A DNA stretch of 11,103 bases, taken from contig JAGCRI010000148.1 in assembly GCA_017964755.1 (NCBI GenBank), positions 1 through 11,103 of the forward strand. The letters run 5' to 3'. A model generated the notes under the pieces. It did not search any database. It was not told where the DNA came from and saw only the letters and a list, made by a program, of their open reading frames with translations. Of this stretch, positions 1-7,604 are shown piece by piece. A program made the position numbers and the translations under genes. Source of the stretch: Bacteroidales bacterium (lineage in GTDB: Bacteria > Bacteroidota > Bacteroidia > Bacteroidales > WCHB1-69). Positions within the stretch are counted from its first letter, which is position 1. The number at the start of each line of letters is the position of its first letter.

Positions 1-158
1 CGGTAATTGAAAATGCAACAGTCAAAGCGACAGTCCTCAACCATCTTAAAGGGGATAAAGTTTTGGTTTTCAAGAAAAAAAGAAGAAAAGGTTATCAGAA
101 AATGAATGGTCACCGTCAGTATCTGACCTCAATCAAAATTGACGAAATCAATTTCTAA
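1..158 (+). CDS. rplU: 50S ribosomal protein L21, 3' fragment
   Basis: Structural protein of the large ribosomal subunit that binds 23S rRNA. Only the last 51 codons are visible. The frame begins at base 3 and ends with TAA at 156-158; the 5' part lies outside the window. The fragment shows the L21 C-terminal signature: a VKATVLNHLKGDKVLVFKKK stretch, a basic RRKGY segment, then NGHRQ and a closing IDEI. The next gene is rpmA after a 46-nt AT-rich gap, the usual rplU-rpmA pairing, so co-transcription is likely. Identification rests on the conserved C-terminal motifs and on synteny with L27. Confidence 0.93.
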   Translation, partial: VIENATVKATVLNHLKGDKVLVFKKKRRKGYQKMNGHRQYLTSIKIDEINF

Positions 159-204
159 CCAATTATTAATTCACTGAGTATAAATAAAATAAAAAGATCG
201 AGAT

Positions 205-474
205 ATGGCACATAAAAAAGGTGTCGGTAGTTCACAGAACGGTCGTGAATCCGAAAGCAAACGTTTAGGCGTCAAAATATTCGGCGGGCAATTTGCCAAA
301 GCCGGCAACATCATTATCCGTCAAAGAGGCACTGTCCACAACCCTGGCCGCAATGTCGGCATGGGCAAGGACCACACACTCTTCTCATTAGTTGACGGCA
401 CTGTCCAATTCAAAAAAACTGTCGGTGGAAAATCATTCGTTTCAGTCGTCCCCGCAGAACAGCCCGAAAGCTAA
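205..474 (+). CDS. rpmA: 50S ribosomal protein L27
   Basis: Ribosomal protein L27, 89 aa, the usual full length. Its flexible N-terminus reaches toward the peptidyl-transferase centre. The sequence opens with MAHKKGVGSSQNGRES, followed by KRLGVKIFGGQ and AGNIIIRQRGT, and includes GMGKDHTLFSLVDG, all hallmark L27 blocks. It starts directly with MAHKK, so there is no cleaved N-terminal extension of the Firmicutes kind. The leader (AAAATAAAAAGATCGAGAT) is A-rich without a good Shine-Dalgarno, as is common in Bacteroidota. The last 83 nt overlap, in another frame, the start of the longest shikimate-kinase ORF downstream. The C-terminus (PAEQPES) is a normal low-complexity L27 tail, so the overlap has not visibly disturbed it. 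Confidence 0.97.
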   Translation: MAHKKGVGSSQNGRESESKRLGVKIFGGQFAKAGNIIIRQRGTVHNPGRNVGMGKDHTLFSLVDGTVQFKKTVGGKSFVSVVPAEQPES

Positions 475-967
475 CATAGTGCTCGTAGGCTTCTCAGGAG
501 CCGGCAAAAGCACTGTTGGCAGAAAAATTGCAAATAGGCTTAGTTTTTCATTCATTGATACTGACCGGTATTTCGAGGAGAAGTACCGGTTTACTATTTT
601 CAATTTCTTCAAAAATTTCGGAGAGGAGCTGTTTCGCCGCCTCGAACGCGAGATTCTGCTCGAAGTACTGGATTTTGAAAATGTTGTAATTGCAACCGGC
701 GGAGGCACGCCTTGCTTTTTCGACAACATGGATATTATAAACCAGAAATCGACCTCCATATATATAGAGATGTCCCCGGTCTCTCTATCCGACAGGTTGT
801 GGCATTCGAAGAAGCCGCGCCCTCTGACCCACAACATGTCACGCGAAGAATTGGACCAATATATCTCAACAAAATTAACAGAACGAAGCGCCTTTTATAA
901 AAAGGCACAATACACAATCAAAGGAGAAAATATTGATATAGATCCGATTATCGGCCTTTACAGATAA
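392..967 (+). CDS. aroK: Shikimate kinase, start overlapping rpmA
   Basis: Cytoplasmic P-loop kinase that phosphorylates the 3-OH of shikimate with ATP in the chorismate pathway. Numbered from the ATG at 392, visible motifs are Walker A GFSGAGKST (33-41), the Mg/shikimate-binding DTD (56-58), an FRRLE arginine (81-85), the shikimate-binding GGGTP (103-107), the lid segment KKPRPL (140-145), and an ERSAFY adenine-contact motif near the C-terminus. Length is 191 aa, against about 170-175 for the family. The excess is the first 27 residues, which are encoded within the rpmA 3' end in a different frame. The only later common start, GTG at 479, would place the P-loop glycine at residue 4 and cut the first beta strand. 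A start inside rpmA is therefore likelier, but which codon is used is unsettled. The stop at 965-967 abuts the opposite-strand peptidase gene. Confidence 0.88.
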   Translation: MTALSNSKKLSVENHSFQSSPQNSPKANIVLVGFSGAGKSTVGRKIANRLSFSFIDTDRYFEEKYRFTIFNFFKNFGEELFRRLEREILLEVLDFENVVIATGGGTPCFFDNMDIINQKSTSIYIEMSPVSLSDRLWHSKKPRPLTHNMSREELDQYISTKLTERSAFYKKAQYTIKGENIDIDPIIGLYR

Positions 968-3118
968 CTATTCAACAATCTTCAGTTCGCTCATAATATT
1001 CTGTGCATTCGCCATTTTGTCGATAATAAACAAAAGATAGCGGGCATCCATGCAAATTGTGCGCTGCACCTTGTCCTCAAACGACAAGTCGCCGCTCATA
1101 GCCTCCCAGTTGCCATCGAAAGCCAACCCGATAAGATTTCCTTCAGCATCAATGACAGGGCTGCCGGAGTTGCCTCCTGTTATGTCATTTGTCGTGATAA
1201 AGTTCACAACCAGATTGCCGTTCTTATCGGCGTAGCGGCCGTAATCTTTCTTCTCCCAAAGTTTTATAAGATCAGCGGGCACATTAAATTCCCAGTCGCC
1301 GGGCTTGTGTTTCTCCATAACGCCATCGAGGGTGGTCACATAGTCATATTCAACGGCATCGCTTGGGTCACAACTCTGTACGCTGCCGTATGTAAGCCGC
1401 ATAGTAAAATTGGCATCGGGATAGAAATTCTTATCCTTGTCCATCTCCATCAAGCCTTGCATATAAAGTCTTTCAGCCTTTGAAGCATCAACCTGTTCCG
1501 CCACATCACTGATTGTCAGATAGTTTTGGACAATATCATACATCAAAGCGAAAATCGGGTCTTTTGACAGAGGTTTCGGTGCATCAAGCCACTTATCGAG
1601 CCTGTTTTCGTCAACAAAAACAGATTTGGCGAAAGCCTTGTCAACGAATGCTGTAAAATCGCCGCCATTCTTATCCCCCACTTTTTTCACAAGCGGCGGG
1701 AGCTGGTGGGCGGGAATATCCTTATAAAACAGGTTCAGCAAAGCGATTGTAACATCACGGTCAGTAGCCATATCATAGTCTTTGAAATAGCCGCGCGCCG
1801 CAGATTTCAACCCTGCCGCCAGATCGGCCACGTCAGCCTGCGGAGCCTTATCTTCAAGCATCTTGTTTATTTTTGAGAAACGCACAGCGAAAGCCACTGC
1901 CTCGCCACCACGCCAGCCCGCCTCACGGTGATATATCAGCGCCTTTTTAAACTTCGACTGGTAATCCCAATACTCGGCCAAGTCACCAAGAACAGCCCCG
2001 TATTTCGCCTTTCTTTCGGCATTTTCGCCAACCCACTTGCCAAACGCCTTCTCCAGTTCCACACGTTTCTCATAAACCTTATTACGGCTCAGCTGTTTCA
2101 CCTGTCCGATATAATACTTCCAATAGTTGCTGACCGAAGCTTGTTTTGATGCATATTTGATAAAAACTTCGGGATCTGCATCCATGTGCTTGCGGTACTG
2201 CGCCAATTTTGTGGTACGGCAATCAACAATAGCAGGCCCTTCATATTCAATCACATTATTCACAGCACCTGAGGCAGAATAGCGGTCTGTTGAGCCCGGA
2301 TAGCCCATAATCATAGCATAATCGCCTTCCTTAACGCCCTTCAAAGAAATAGGAAGAAAATGTTTGGATTTCATAGGCACATTCTCTTTCGCATACTCAG
2401 CTGGCGAGCCGTCAGGGGCAGTATAAACACGAAATATACAGAAGTCCCCTTTATGACGTGGCCATGTCCAGTTATCGGTATCAGCGCCGAACTTACCGAT
2501 TCCCCAAGGCGGACACGCTACGAGACGCACGTCATTATAAACCTCATAAACAAACAAAATATACTGGTTCCCTTTGTAGAACTCAACAATCTCCGCCTCA
2601 CCGTTTTTCTCTTTTGAGCGTTCCTTAATAAGTTTTTTCGCATTCTTTGCAATCAGCTCATTACGTGCCGCTTCCGACATATTTTCATTCACGCCTTTGA
2701 GTACCGTAGCTGTAACGTCTTCAATATAAGAGAGAAATGAGACGCTGAGACCCTTATTTGGCAATTCTTCGTCCTTGTTTTTTGCCCAGAAGCCCTCTTG
2801 AAGATAATCATGTTCGACTGAAGAATGCGCCTGCACCTGACCGAGGCCGCAATGATGGTTTGTAAGCAGGAGCCCCTCGGCTGAAATCAGCTCGCCTGTG
2901 CAGCCGCCGCCAAATTGCACGACCGCATCTTTAAGGCTTGGCTGGTTAAAGCTAAAAATCTGCTCGGCGGTAAGTTTGCAGCCGAGCCGCTGCATCTCGG
3001 CAAGGCTCTGCCCGTTAATGGAATAAGGCAGCCACATACCCTCGTCAGCGCGCATAAACAAATAAGACATCATAACAATGATGAACAGAAAGCTGGATTT
3101 CATTTTCATAATTTTCAC
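968..3118 (-). CDS. S46 family serine dipeptidyl-peptidase, DPP7-like
   Basis: Exported serine exopeptidase of MEROPS family S46 (DPP7/DPP11), which removes dipeptides from peptide N-termini and feeds amino-acid uptake in Bacteroidales. It is 716 aa, the usual size. Residues 1-24 form a signal peptide (Lys-rich start, then a hydrophobic SFLFIIVMMSYLF core) ahead of mature DEGMWLP. The chymotrypsin-like triad is visible: His in TNHHC (88-89), Asp in HKGDF (D225), Ser in GGNSGSP (S651). Eighteen residues after the serine, FDGNWE has Gly669. In the family this position is Gly in DPP7 (hydrophobic P1 preference) and Arg in DPP11 (Asp/Glu preference), so DPP7 type is inferred. Methionines at residues 4 and 6 are alternative starts. 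It appears monocistronic, with its own TAnnTTTG promoter element upstream. Confidence 0.94.
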   Translation of the reverse strand: MKIMKMKSSFLFIIVMMSYLFMRADEGMWLPYSINGQSLAEMQRLGCKLTAEQIFSFNQPSLKDAVVQFGGGCTGELISAEGLLLTNHHCGLGQVQAHSSVEHDYLQEGFWAKNKDEELPNKGLSVSFLSYIEDVTATVLKGVNENMSEAARNELIAKNAKKLIKERSKEKNGEAEIVEFYKGNQYILFVYEVYNDVRLVACPPWGIGKFGADTDNWTWPRHKGDFCIFRVYTAPDGSPAEYAKENVPMKSKHFLPISLKGVKEGDYAMIMGYPGSTDRYSASGAVNNVIEYEGPAIVDCRTTKLAQYRKHMDADPEVFIKYASKQASVSNYWKYYIGQVKQLSRNKVYEKRVELEKAFGKWVGENAERKAKYGAVLGDLAEYWDYQSKFKKALIYHREAGWRGGEAVAFAVRFSKINKMLEDKAPQADVADLAAGLKSAARGYFKDYDMATDRDVTIALLNLFYKDIPAHQLPPLVKKVGDKNGGDFTAFVDKAFAKSVFVDENRLDKWLDAPKPLSKDPIFALMYDIVQNYLTISDVAEQVDASKAERLYMQGLMEMDKDKNFYPDANFTMRLTYGSVQSCDPSDAVEYDYVTTLDGVMEKHKPGDWEFNVPADLIKLWEKKDYGRYADKNGNLVVNFITTNDITGGNSGSPVIDAEGNLIGLAFDGNWEAMSGDLSFEDKVQRTICMDARYLLFIIDKMANAQNIMSELKIVE

Positions 3119-3129
3119 ATTTTAAAGTG

Positions 3130-3137
3130 CAAATATA
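3130..3137 (-). promoter_or_regulatory. Bacteroidota -7 box for the S46 peptidase
   Basis: Read on the - strand this is TATATTTG, a perfect match to the Bacteroidota sigma-ABfr -7 consensus TAnnTTTG. It lies 11 nt upstream of the first possible start codon, which would leave a very short leader for that start, or about 20-26 nt for the in-frame Met codons at residues 4 and 6. No convincing -33 TTTG at the usual spacing is seen. Confidence 0.45.
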
Positions 3138-3188
3138 AATAAAAAATAGTGGAAAACCTAAGATAAGCATTAATAAATTGCAAATTAT

Positions 3189-3289
3189 ATGAATGTTAAA
3201 TCTGAAAAGCAACCGTGCTGGAAGTACAAGTGCCCAGGAACCTCATACGAGCGAAACATAGTTGAGCGTAGTGTGAGTTAATTGAAAGG
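3189..3289 (+). repeat. Solo REP/MITE-like copy of the transposase left end
   Basis: The first 87 nt (from GAATGTTAAATC at 3191) match 9254-9339, the left flank of the transposase, at about 90% by eye with one 1-nt indel and the same orientation. The copy keeps a small GTGCT-GGA-AG(T)AC hairpin and the larger hairpin with arms ACCTCATAC (3240-3248) and GTGTGAG (3271-3277). After the left-end part it continues GTTAATTGAAAG, which resembles GTTATTGAAAG at the right end of the transposase unit (9940-9950). It could therefore be an internally deleted, non-autonomous derivative joining both ends. A 30-codon ORF (3189-3281) crosses it, but substitutions and the indel relative to the other copy argue against coding. 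Confidence 0.75.
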
Positions 3290-3374
3290 AATACCATTTC
3301 TCACAGATGAAGCAGAACGAGAAAACGGGAATTTTCGCTATATGACCAGTTTTTGCTATTTCAATGCAGTTTTC

Positions 3375-3390
3375 GTGCAGAATTATGCAC
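3375..3390. promoter_or_regulatory. Palindrome in hsdR promoter spacer, possible operator
   Basis: The 16-nt GTGCAGAATTATGCAC is palindromic at 14 of 16 positions (GTGCA-n-AATT-n-TGCAC). It ends 7 nt before the TATTTTTG -7 box of hsdR, so it occupies the promoter spacer, where a dimeric repressor could bind. It is followed by six T's, so a weak terminator-like hairpin is an alternative reading. No candidate regulator gene is in the window. Confidence 0.35.
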
Positions 3391-3397
3391 TTTTTTG

Positions 3398-3405
3398 TAT
3401 TTTTG
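3398..3405 (+). promoter_or_regulatory. Bacteroidota -7 box for hsdRMS
   Basis: TATTTTTG matches TAnnTTTG exactly. It lies 38 nt upstream of the hsdR ATG at 3444, which would leave a leader of roughly 30 nt. A TTTTCG stretch at 3370-3375 is a possible but poor -33 element with slightly long spacing. This placement also supports starting hsdR at 3444 and not at the upstream in-frame ATG. Confidence 0.5.
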
Positions 3406-3443
3406 CCGTAAAAAACAATAACTACGGATATTGTTGCCCAAAT

Positions 3444-6161
3444 ATGACACCAGAAGAAAAAGCGAGAGTCAAAATTGACAAGATGTTTGAGGCTGCTGGC
3501 TGGCAGGTCGTCAGCAGGGAGGAATATACGCCTGATTTGACGGCAGCTGCAATTAAAGAAGGCTTGCTTAAACATCATCTTGAAGCGGATTATTTCTTGT
3601 TTATCAATGGTAAAGCAGTTGGCGTGCTTGAAGCAAAAAGGGCAGAGGTTGATGTGGATTGTGACGAAGTGAAAGCTCAGGCTGAAAAGTATGTGAACAA
3701 TGTGCCACCCTTTTATGCGGCATACGAAAAACCATTAAGAATCGTCTACCTTTCTAACGGAGAAAAGGTCTTGTTTTACGATTATGCAAAAAATGACGAC
3801 CATTACATTGAAATAAACCGCATTCATACCCCTAAAGAGATTGTCAATATTTTGAAAATCAACGACTACTATGCCGGATTGCCAATTTTGAGCGACAAAG
3901 GGCTGCGACGTTGCCAGTTTGATGCGATAAAAGGCTTGGAACAAAGTTTCAGGAATGGGCAGAAACGTGCTTTGATGGTTTTGGCAACCGGTGCAGGGAA
4001 AACTTATACCGCCTGTCTTGCTGCATATCGGTTTCTGTCCTATACGCCGATGCGGAAAGTTCTGTTCTTGGTTGACCGCAACAATCTGGGCAAGCAGGCC
4101 GAAGGTGAATTTGGAACATTCAGACTGACTGAAACGAAAGAACCTTTCAACACGATATTTGGTGTCAGCCGTTTGAAATCAGCAAAGATTCCAGAGGACA
4201 GTAATGTGGTCATTTCAACAATCCAACGGTTGTTTTCACTATTGAAAGGGGATGATATTGAAGATGATGACGAAGAGAGTGCTTTTGATGATGCCCCGAA
4301 TGAAATCAGCCTACCCAATAATCCGTTGCTGCCGCCCGACTATTTCGATTTGATTATCATAGACGAATGCCATCGCTCCATTTATGGCAATTGGCGGAAG
4401 GTCTTGGAGTATTTTAATACAGCGAAAATCATAGGTTTGACAGCAACCCCAATTCCTGAAACTGACTCATTCTTCAATGGCAATATGGTCGTCAACTATT
4501 CGCTTGAGGAATCAATCAAGGATGGTGTGAATGTTGACCATCGCACTTTTAGGATTCGTACCGAGGTGACAGAAAACGGAGGTGTGATTTTTCAAGGAGA
4601 ACAAACTCAGCAAACTACAGTTTATACAGGAAAAACGGAAAACGTTGTCTGGCAGGAGAATAAGAATTACACCCAAGAGGAACTGAACCGGAACATCGTC
4701 AATCCTGCACAAATAAAGTTGATTTTGGAGACTTATAGGGATGCTGTCTATACCGAGATGTTTGTTGATCCGCCACGGGAACCGAATTTTGACTATCTGC
4801 CTAAGACATTGATATTTGCATTGAATGAAAATCACGCCGATAATATTGTGAAAATTGCAAAAGAAGTTTTCAACCGGCACGATGACAAATATGTGCAAAA
4901 GATTACATATTCTGTCGGCGACAGTAACGCTTTGATACGACAATTCCGCAATGACAAGGATTTCCGCATAGCGGTTACATGTACGCTGGTGGCTACGGGC
5001 ACGGATATCAAGCCTTTGGAGGTCCTGATATTTATGCGTGATGTTGCCACAGAATCGCTTTTCATACAGATGAAAGGTCGCGGGGTGCGCACTATCGGGG
5101 ATGAACAATTGCGCAATGTCACCCCAAACGCTATCAGCAAAGATTGTTTCTTCCTCGTTGATGCTGTAGGTGTTACGGAAAGACAGAAATCTGTACCAAA
5201 GCCAGGTAAAGGGCCAAAACCTGTTCCGCCAACTCTTAAAGAGCTGTTGGAATTGCTGGCACACGGGAATCTTCAAGATGACAATCTGCGGATGTTGGCG
5301 AGCCGGTTAGCACGAATACACAACAAATGTACCGATTCGCAAAGGGAAGAGTTTGCACAATTGGCCCACATCTCTATGGTACAGCTTGCAAATAATATTT
5401 ATGAGGCATTGTTTGACCAGGATTTTCCAGAGTTTACTGATATTAACGGAGAAAATGTTGCACGCAAAGCTCTCATCTCTTTGCTCATCAACAATGTACA
5501 GGCCCGAAACTATCTTCTGATTGTGAATGCCGGCTTCATCAATACGCTTATGCCGGGCGAAGACAATCTCATTTACAGCGGCTTCTCGAAAGAAGAAGCC
5601 GTGGCGACCACATCAGCATTCGAGGCTTACTGTAATGACCATAAGGATGAAATTGAGGCGTTGCGTATCATCTATAATAATGAGGGTGAACCTATTACGT
5701 TCGCAATGCTAAAGGATTTGCAGAATCGGCTGAAGGAGTTTGACAACAAATTAACTGCTGCAAATTTATGGCATTCATATTCCATTATCAATATGAATAA
5801 CGTAATGGTTTATAATACGGAAGAACAGAAAAACGAAAAAGAAGCTCTTACAAATCTCATACAGTTAGTTCGTTTTGCATGGCATAAGATTGCCCGTTTG
5901 GAAAGCTTGTGCATAGGAGCGCAACAGCGTTTCAACTTGTGGTATGGTCAGCTGCAACGTGAAATTACCCCCGAACAGATTTCTCTTATGAAGCAAATTG
6001 TCGATTATATTGCAGCGAACGGAACTTGTCAGATTTCAGATATCAAAGAATACGACAAGACATTTGCCGCCAGACTCATTTCCGAATACGAAGGGTTGGC
6101 CAATGCAAATGAGGCTTTGGAATCATTATCAAGATTTATTCTATACAGGAAAACTGCGTAA
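3444..6161 (+). CDS. hsdR: Type I restriction enzyme, R (translocase/nuclease) subunit
   Basis: Motor and nuclease subunit of a type I R-M complex. It translocates unmodified DNA using ATP and cleaves far from the recognition site. From the ATG at 3444 it has 905 aa, normal for the EcoEI-like branch. Visible motifs: PD-(D/E)xK nuclease core D49...E63-A-K65 (LEAKR); Q-motif Gln158; Walker A ATGAGKT (181-187); DECH box (307-310); motif III LTATP (332-336); motif V VATGTDIK (516-523); motif VI QMKGRGVRT (542-550); then a helical C-terminal region that binds the methylase core. An in-frame ATG at 3282 would add 54 residues, but these come from repeat and promoter sequence, whereas MTPEEKARVKID is the family's typical N-terminus. 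All catalytic motifs look intact. hsdM follows after 6 nt. Confidence 0.96.
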   Translation: MTPEEKARVKIDKMFEAAGWQVVSREEYTPDLTAAAIKEGLLKHHLEADYFLFINGKAVGVLEAKRAEVDVDCDEVKAQAEKYVNNVPPFYAAYEKPLRIVYLSNGEKVLFYDYAKNDDHYIEINRIHTPKEIVNILKINDYYAGLPILSDKGLRRCQFDAIKGLEQSFRNGQKRALMVLATGAGKTYTACLAAYRFLSYTPMRKVLFLVDRNNLGKQAEGEFGTFRLTETKEPFNTIFGVSRLKSAKIPEDSNVVISTIQRLFSLLKGDDIEDDDEESAFDDAPNEISLPNNPLLPPDYFDLIIIDECHRSIYGNWRKVLEYFNTAKIIGLTATPIPETDSFFNGNMVVNYSLEESIKDGVNVDHRTFRIRTEVTENGGVIFQGEQTQQTTVYTGKTENVVWQENKNYTQEELNRNIVNPAQIKLILETYRDAVYTEMFVDPPREPNFDYLPKTLIFALNENHADNIVKIAKEVFNRHDDKYVQKITYSVGDSNALIRQFRNDKDFRIAVTCTLVATGTDIKPLEVLIFMRDVATESLFIQMKGRGVRTIGDEQLRNVTPNAISKDCFFLVDAVGVTERQKSVPKPGKGPKPVPPTLKELLELLAHGNLQDDNLRMLASRLARIHNKCTDSQREEFAQLAHISMVQLANNIYEALFDQDFPEFTDINGENVARKALISLLINNVQARNYLLIVNAGFINTLMPGEDNLIYSGFSKEEAVATTSAFEAYCNDHKDEIEALRIIYNNEGEPITFAMLKDLQNRLKEFDNKLTAANLWHSYSIINMNNVMVYNTEEQKNEKEALTNLIQLVRFAWHKIARLESLCIGAQQRFNLWYGQLQREITPEQISLMKQIVDYIAANGTCQISDIKEYDKTFAARLISEYEGLANANEALESLSRFILYRKTA

Positions 6162-6167
6162 TTTTTT

Positions 6168-7601
6168 ATGGCACAAGGAACAACACAAAAAGAACAATCA
6201 TTGGCGCAAAAAGTGTGGCAGCTTGCCACGGTTTTGGCAGGTCAGGGAATCGGTTTTACAGATTACATAACACAACTCACCTATCTTCTCTTTTTGAAAA
6301 TGGACGCTGAAAACAGTGAGACTTTTGGCGAAGAATCAGCCATTCCTGAAGGTTGCAGATGGAAAGACCTACTGACATTGGATGGGCTTGATTTGATCAG
6401 ACAATATGAAAAGACCTTGAAAACATTACAAGATGAAGACAATCTTATTGGTACCATCTATACAAAAGCACAAAACAAAATTGACAAACCCGTTTACTTA
6501 AAAAAGGTTATCACACTTATTGGTAAGGAAAAATGGCTTGTGATGGATGGCGACGTGAAAGGAGCCATCTACGAAAGCATTCTGGAAAAGAACGGGCAGG
6601 ACAAGAAATCTGGTGCAGGACAGTACTTTACGCCACGAGCACTTATTCAAGCCATGGTAGATGTGACGCGTCCAAAGATTGGCGAGACGGTTTGCGACCC
6701 GGCTTGCGGAACAGGCGGCTTTCTCTTGACTGCATACGACTATATGAAAAAGCAGTCGCAAAACAGAGAAAAACAAGAATTCTTGCGAAACAATGCATTG
6801 TCGGGCATTGACAATACGGCCTTGGTCGTAACGTTAGCTTCCATGAACTTGTACCTGCACGGTGTCGGCACCGACCGAAGCCCTATCGTTTGCAAGGACT
6901 CTTTGGAAAAAGCGCCTGAAAAACTTGTGGACGTGATATTGGCCAATCCTCCTTTCGGCACTCGTCCGGCTGGTTCGGTGGAAATCAGTCGCGACGACTT
7001 CTATGTGGAGACCAAGAACAACCAGCTGAACTTTTTGCAGCATATTATGGTATCGCTCAAGCAGGGCGGTCGTGCTGCAGTCGTTTTGCCTGATAATGTG
7101 CTCTTTGAAGGCAATGCCGGTGAGGTGGTGCGCAAAGAGTTGCTCAAGAATTTCAACCTGCACACCATCCTGCGTCTGCCAACAGGCATCTTCTATGCAC
7201 AGGGTGTGAAAGCAAATGTGCTGTTCTTCACCAAAGGCACATCAACTAAAAAGGTCTGGTACTTCGATTATCGTACGGGGGTCAAGCACACACTGGCCAC
7301 AAATCCACTGCAACGCCAACATTTGGACGAGTTCGTCGCTTGCTACAACGCCGATGACATAAGTAAACGCAAAGAAACTTACGATGCAAACACCAACCCA
7401 AACGGCCGATGGCGCATGTTCACTATTGACGAAATACACGCACGCGACAAGACCAGTTTGGACATTACGTGGATCAAGCAAGGCAAAGAGACGGAAGATT
7501 TGTCACTTGCCGAACTCTTGGACACCATTAGTGACAAAGCTGAACAAATAACCACCGCAGCACAGAAATTGCAAGAACTACTGAAAGGAATTGAAGAATA
7601 A
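6168..7601 (+). CDS. hsdM: Type I R-M DNA adenine methyltransferase (M subunit)
   Basis: Two copies of HsdM with one HsdS form the N6-adenine methylase that marks host DNA. HsdM is also required for cleavage by HsdR. The protein is 477 aa, usual for the family. The N-terminal HsdM_N helical domain spans roughly residues 10-140. The catalytic domain begins with GAGQYFTPR (149-157), then the AdoMet-binding motif DPACGTGGF (177-185) and the catalytic NPPFGTR (260-266, an NPPF-type motif IV of gamma-class amino-methylases). The C-terminal LAELLDTISDKAEQITTAAQ tail is helical, a likely HsdS contact. The start lies 6 nt after the hsdR stop with only a T-run between, and the stop is 3 nt before hsdS, so translation of the three genes is probably coupled. 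Confidence 0.96.
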   Translation: MAQGTTQKEQSLAQKVWQLATVLAGQGIGFTDYITQLTYLLFLKMDAENSETFGEESAIPEGCRWKDLLTLDGLDLIRQYEKTLKTLQDEDNLIGTIYTKAQNKIDKPVYLKKVITLIGKEKWLVMDGDVKGAIYESILEKNGQDKKSGAGQYFTPRALIQAMVDVTRPKIGETVCDPACGTGGFLLTAYDYMKKQSQNREKQEFLRNNALSGIDNTALVVTLASMNLYLHGVGTDRSPIVCKDSLEKAPEKLVDVILANPPFGTRPAGSVEISRDDFYVETKNNQLNFLQHIMVSLKQGGRAAVVLPDNVLFEGNAGEVVRKELLKNFNLHTILRLPTGIFYAQGVKANVLFFTKGTSTKKVWYFDYRTGVKHTLATNPLQRQHLDEFVACYNADDISKRKETYDANTNPNGRWRMFTIDEIHARDKTSLDITWIKQGKETEDLSLAELLDTISDKAEQITTAAQKLQELLKGIEE

Positions 7602-7604
7602 AAG

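Larger units (their letters stand above)
3119..3443. other. Intergenic region between dpp7-like gene and hsdR
   Basis: This 325-nt divergent intergenic region contains, in order, a -7 element for the peptidase on the - strand (3130-3137), a solo copy of the transposase-associated repeat (3189-3289), a near-perfect palindrome (3375-3390), and a -7 element for hsdR on the + strand (3398-3405). The hsdR frame stays open upstream to 3282, but that extension runs through repeat and promoter sequence and does not look like protein. Confidence 0.7.

Noticed and set aside
967..968. Direct contact of the aroK and peptidase stop codons as a regulatory junction
   Set aside because: Tail-to-tail genes with no spacer are compact, but I see no hairpin with T-runs or other structure at the junction that would support a specific function.
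3282..3443. 54-residue N-terminal extension of HsdR from the ATG at 3282
   Set aside because: It runs through the end of the repeat, the palindrome and the promoter box. The residues do not resemble HsdR, while the ATG at 3444 begins with the family's usual MTPEEKAR.
4512..5276. 254-codon open frame on the - strand inside hsdR
   Set aside because: It lies wholly antisense to strongly conserved helicase motifs, has no recognisable domain and is rich in Cys, Phe and His as expected of a shadow frame.
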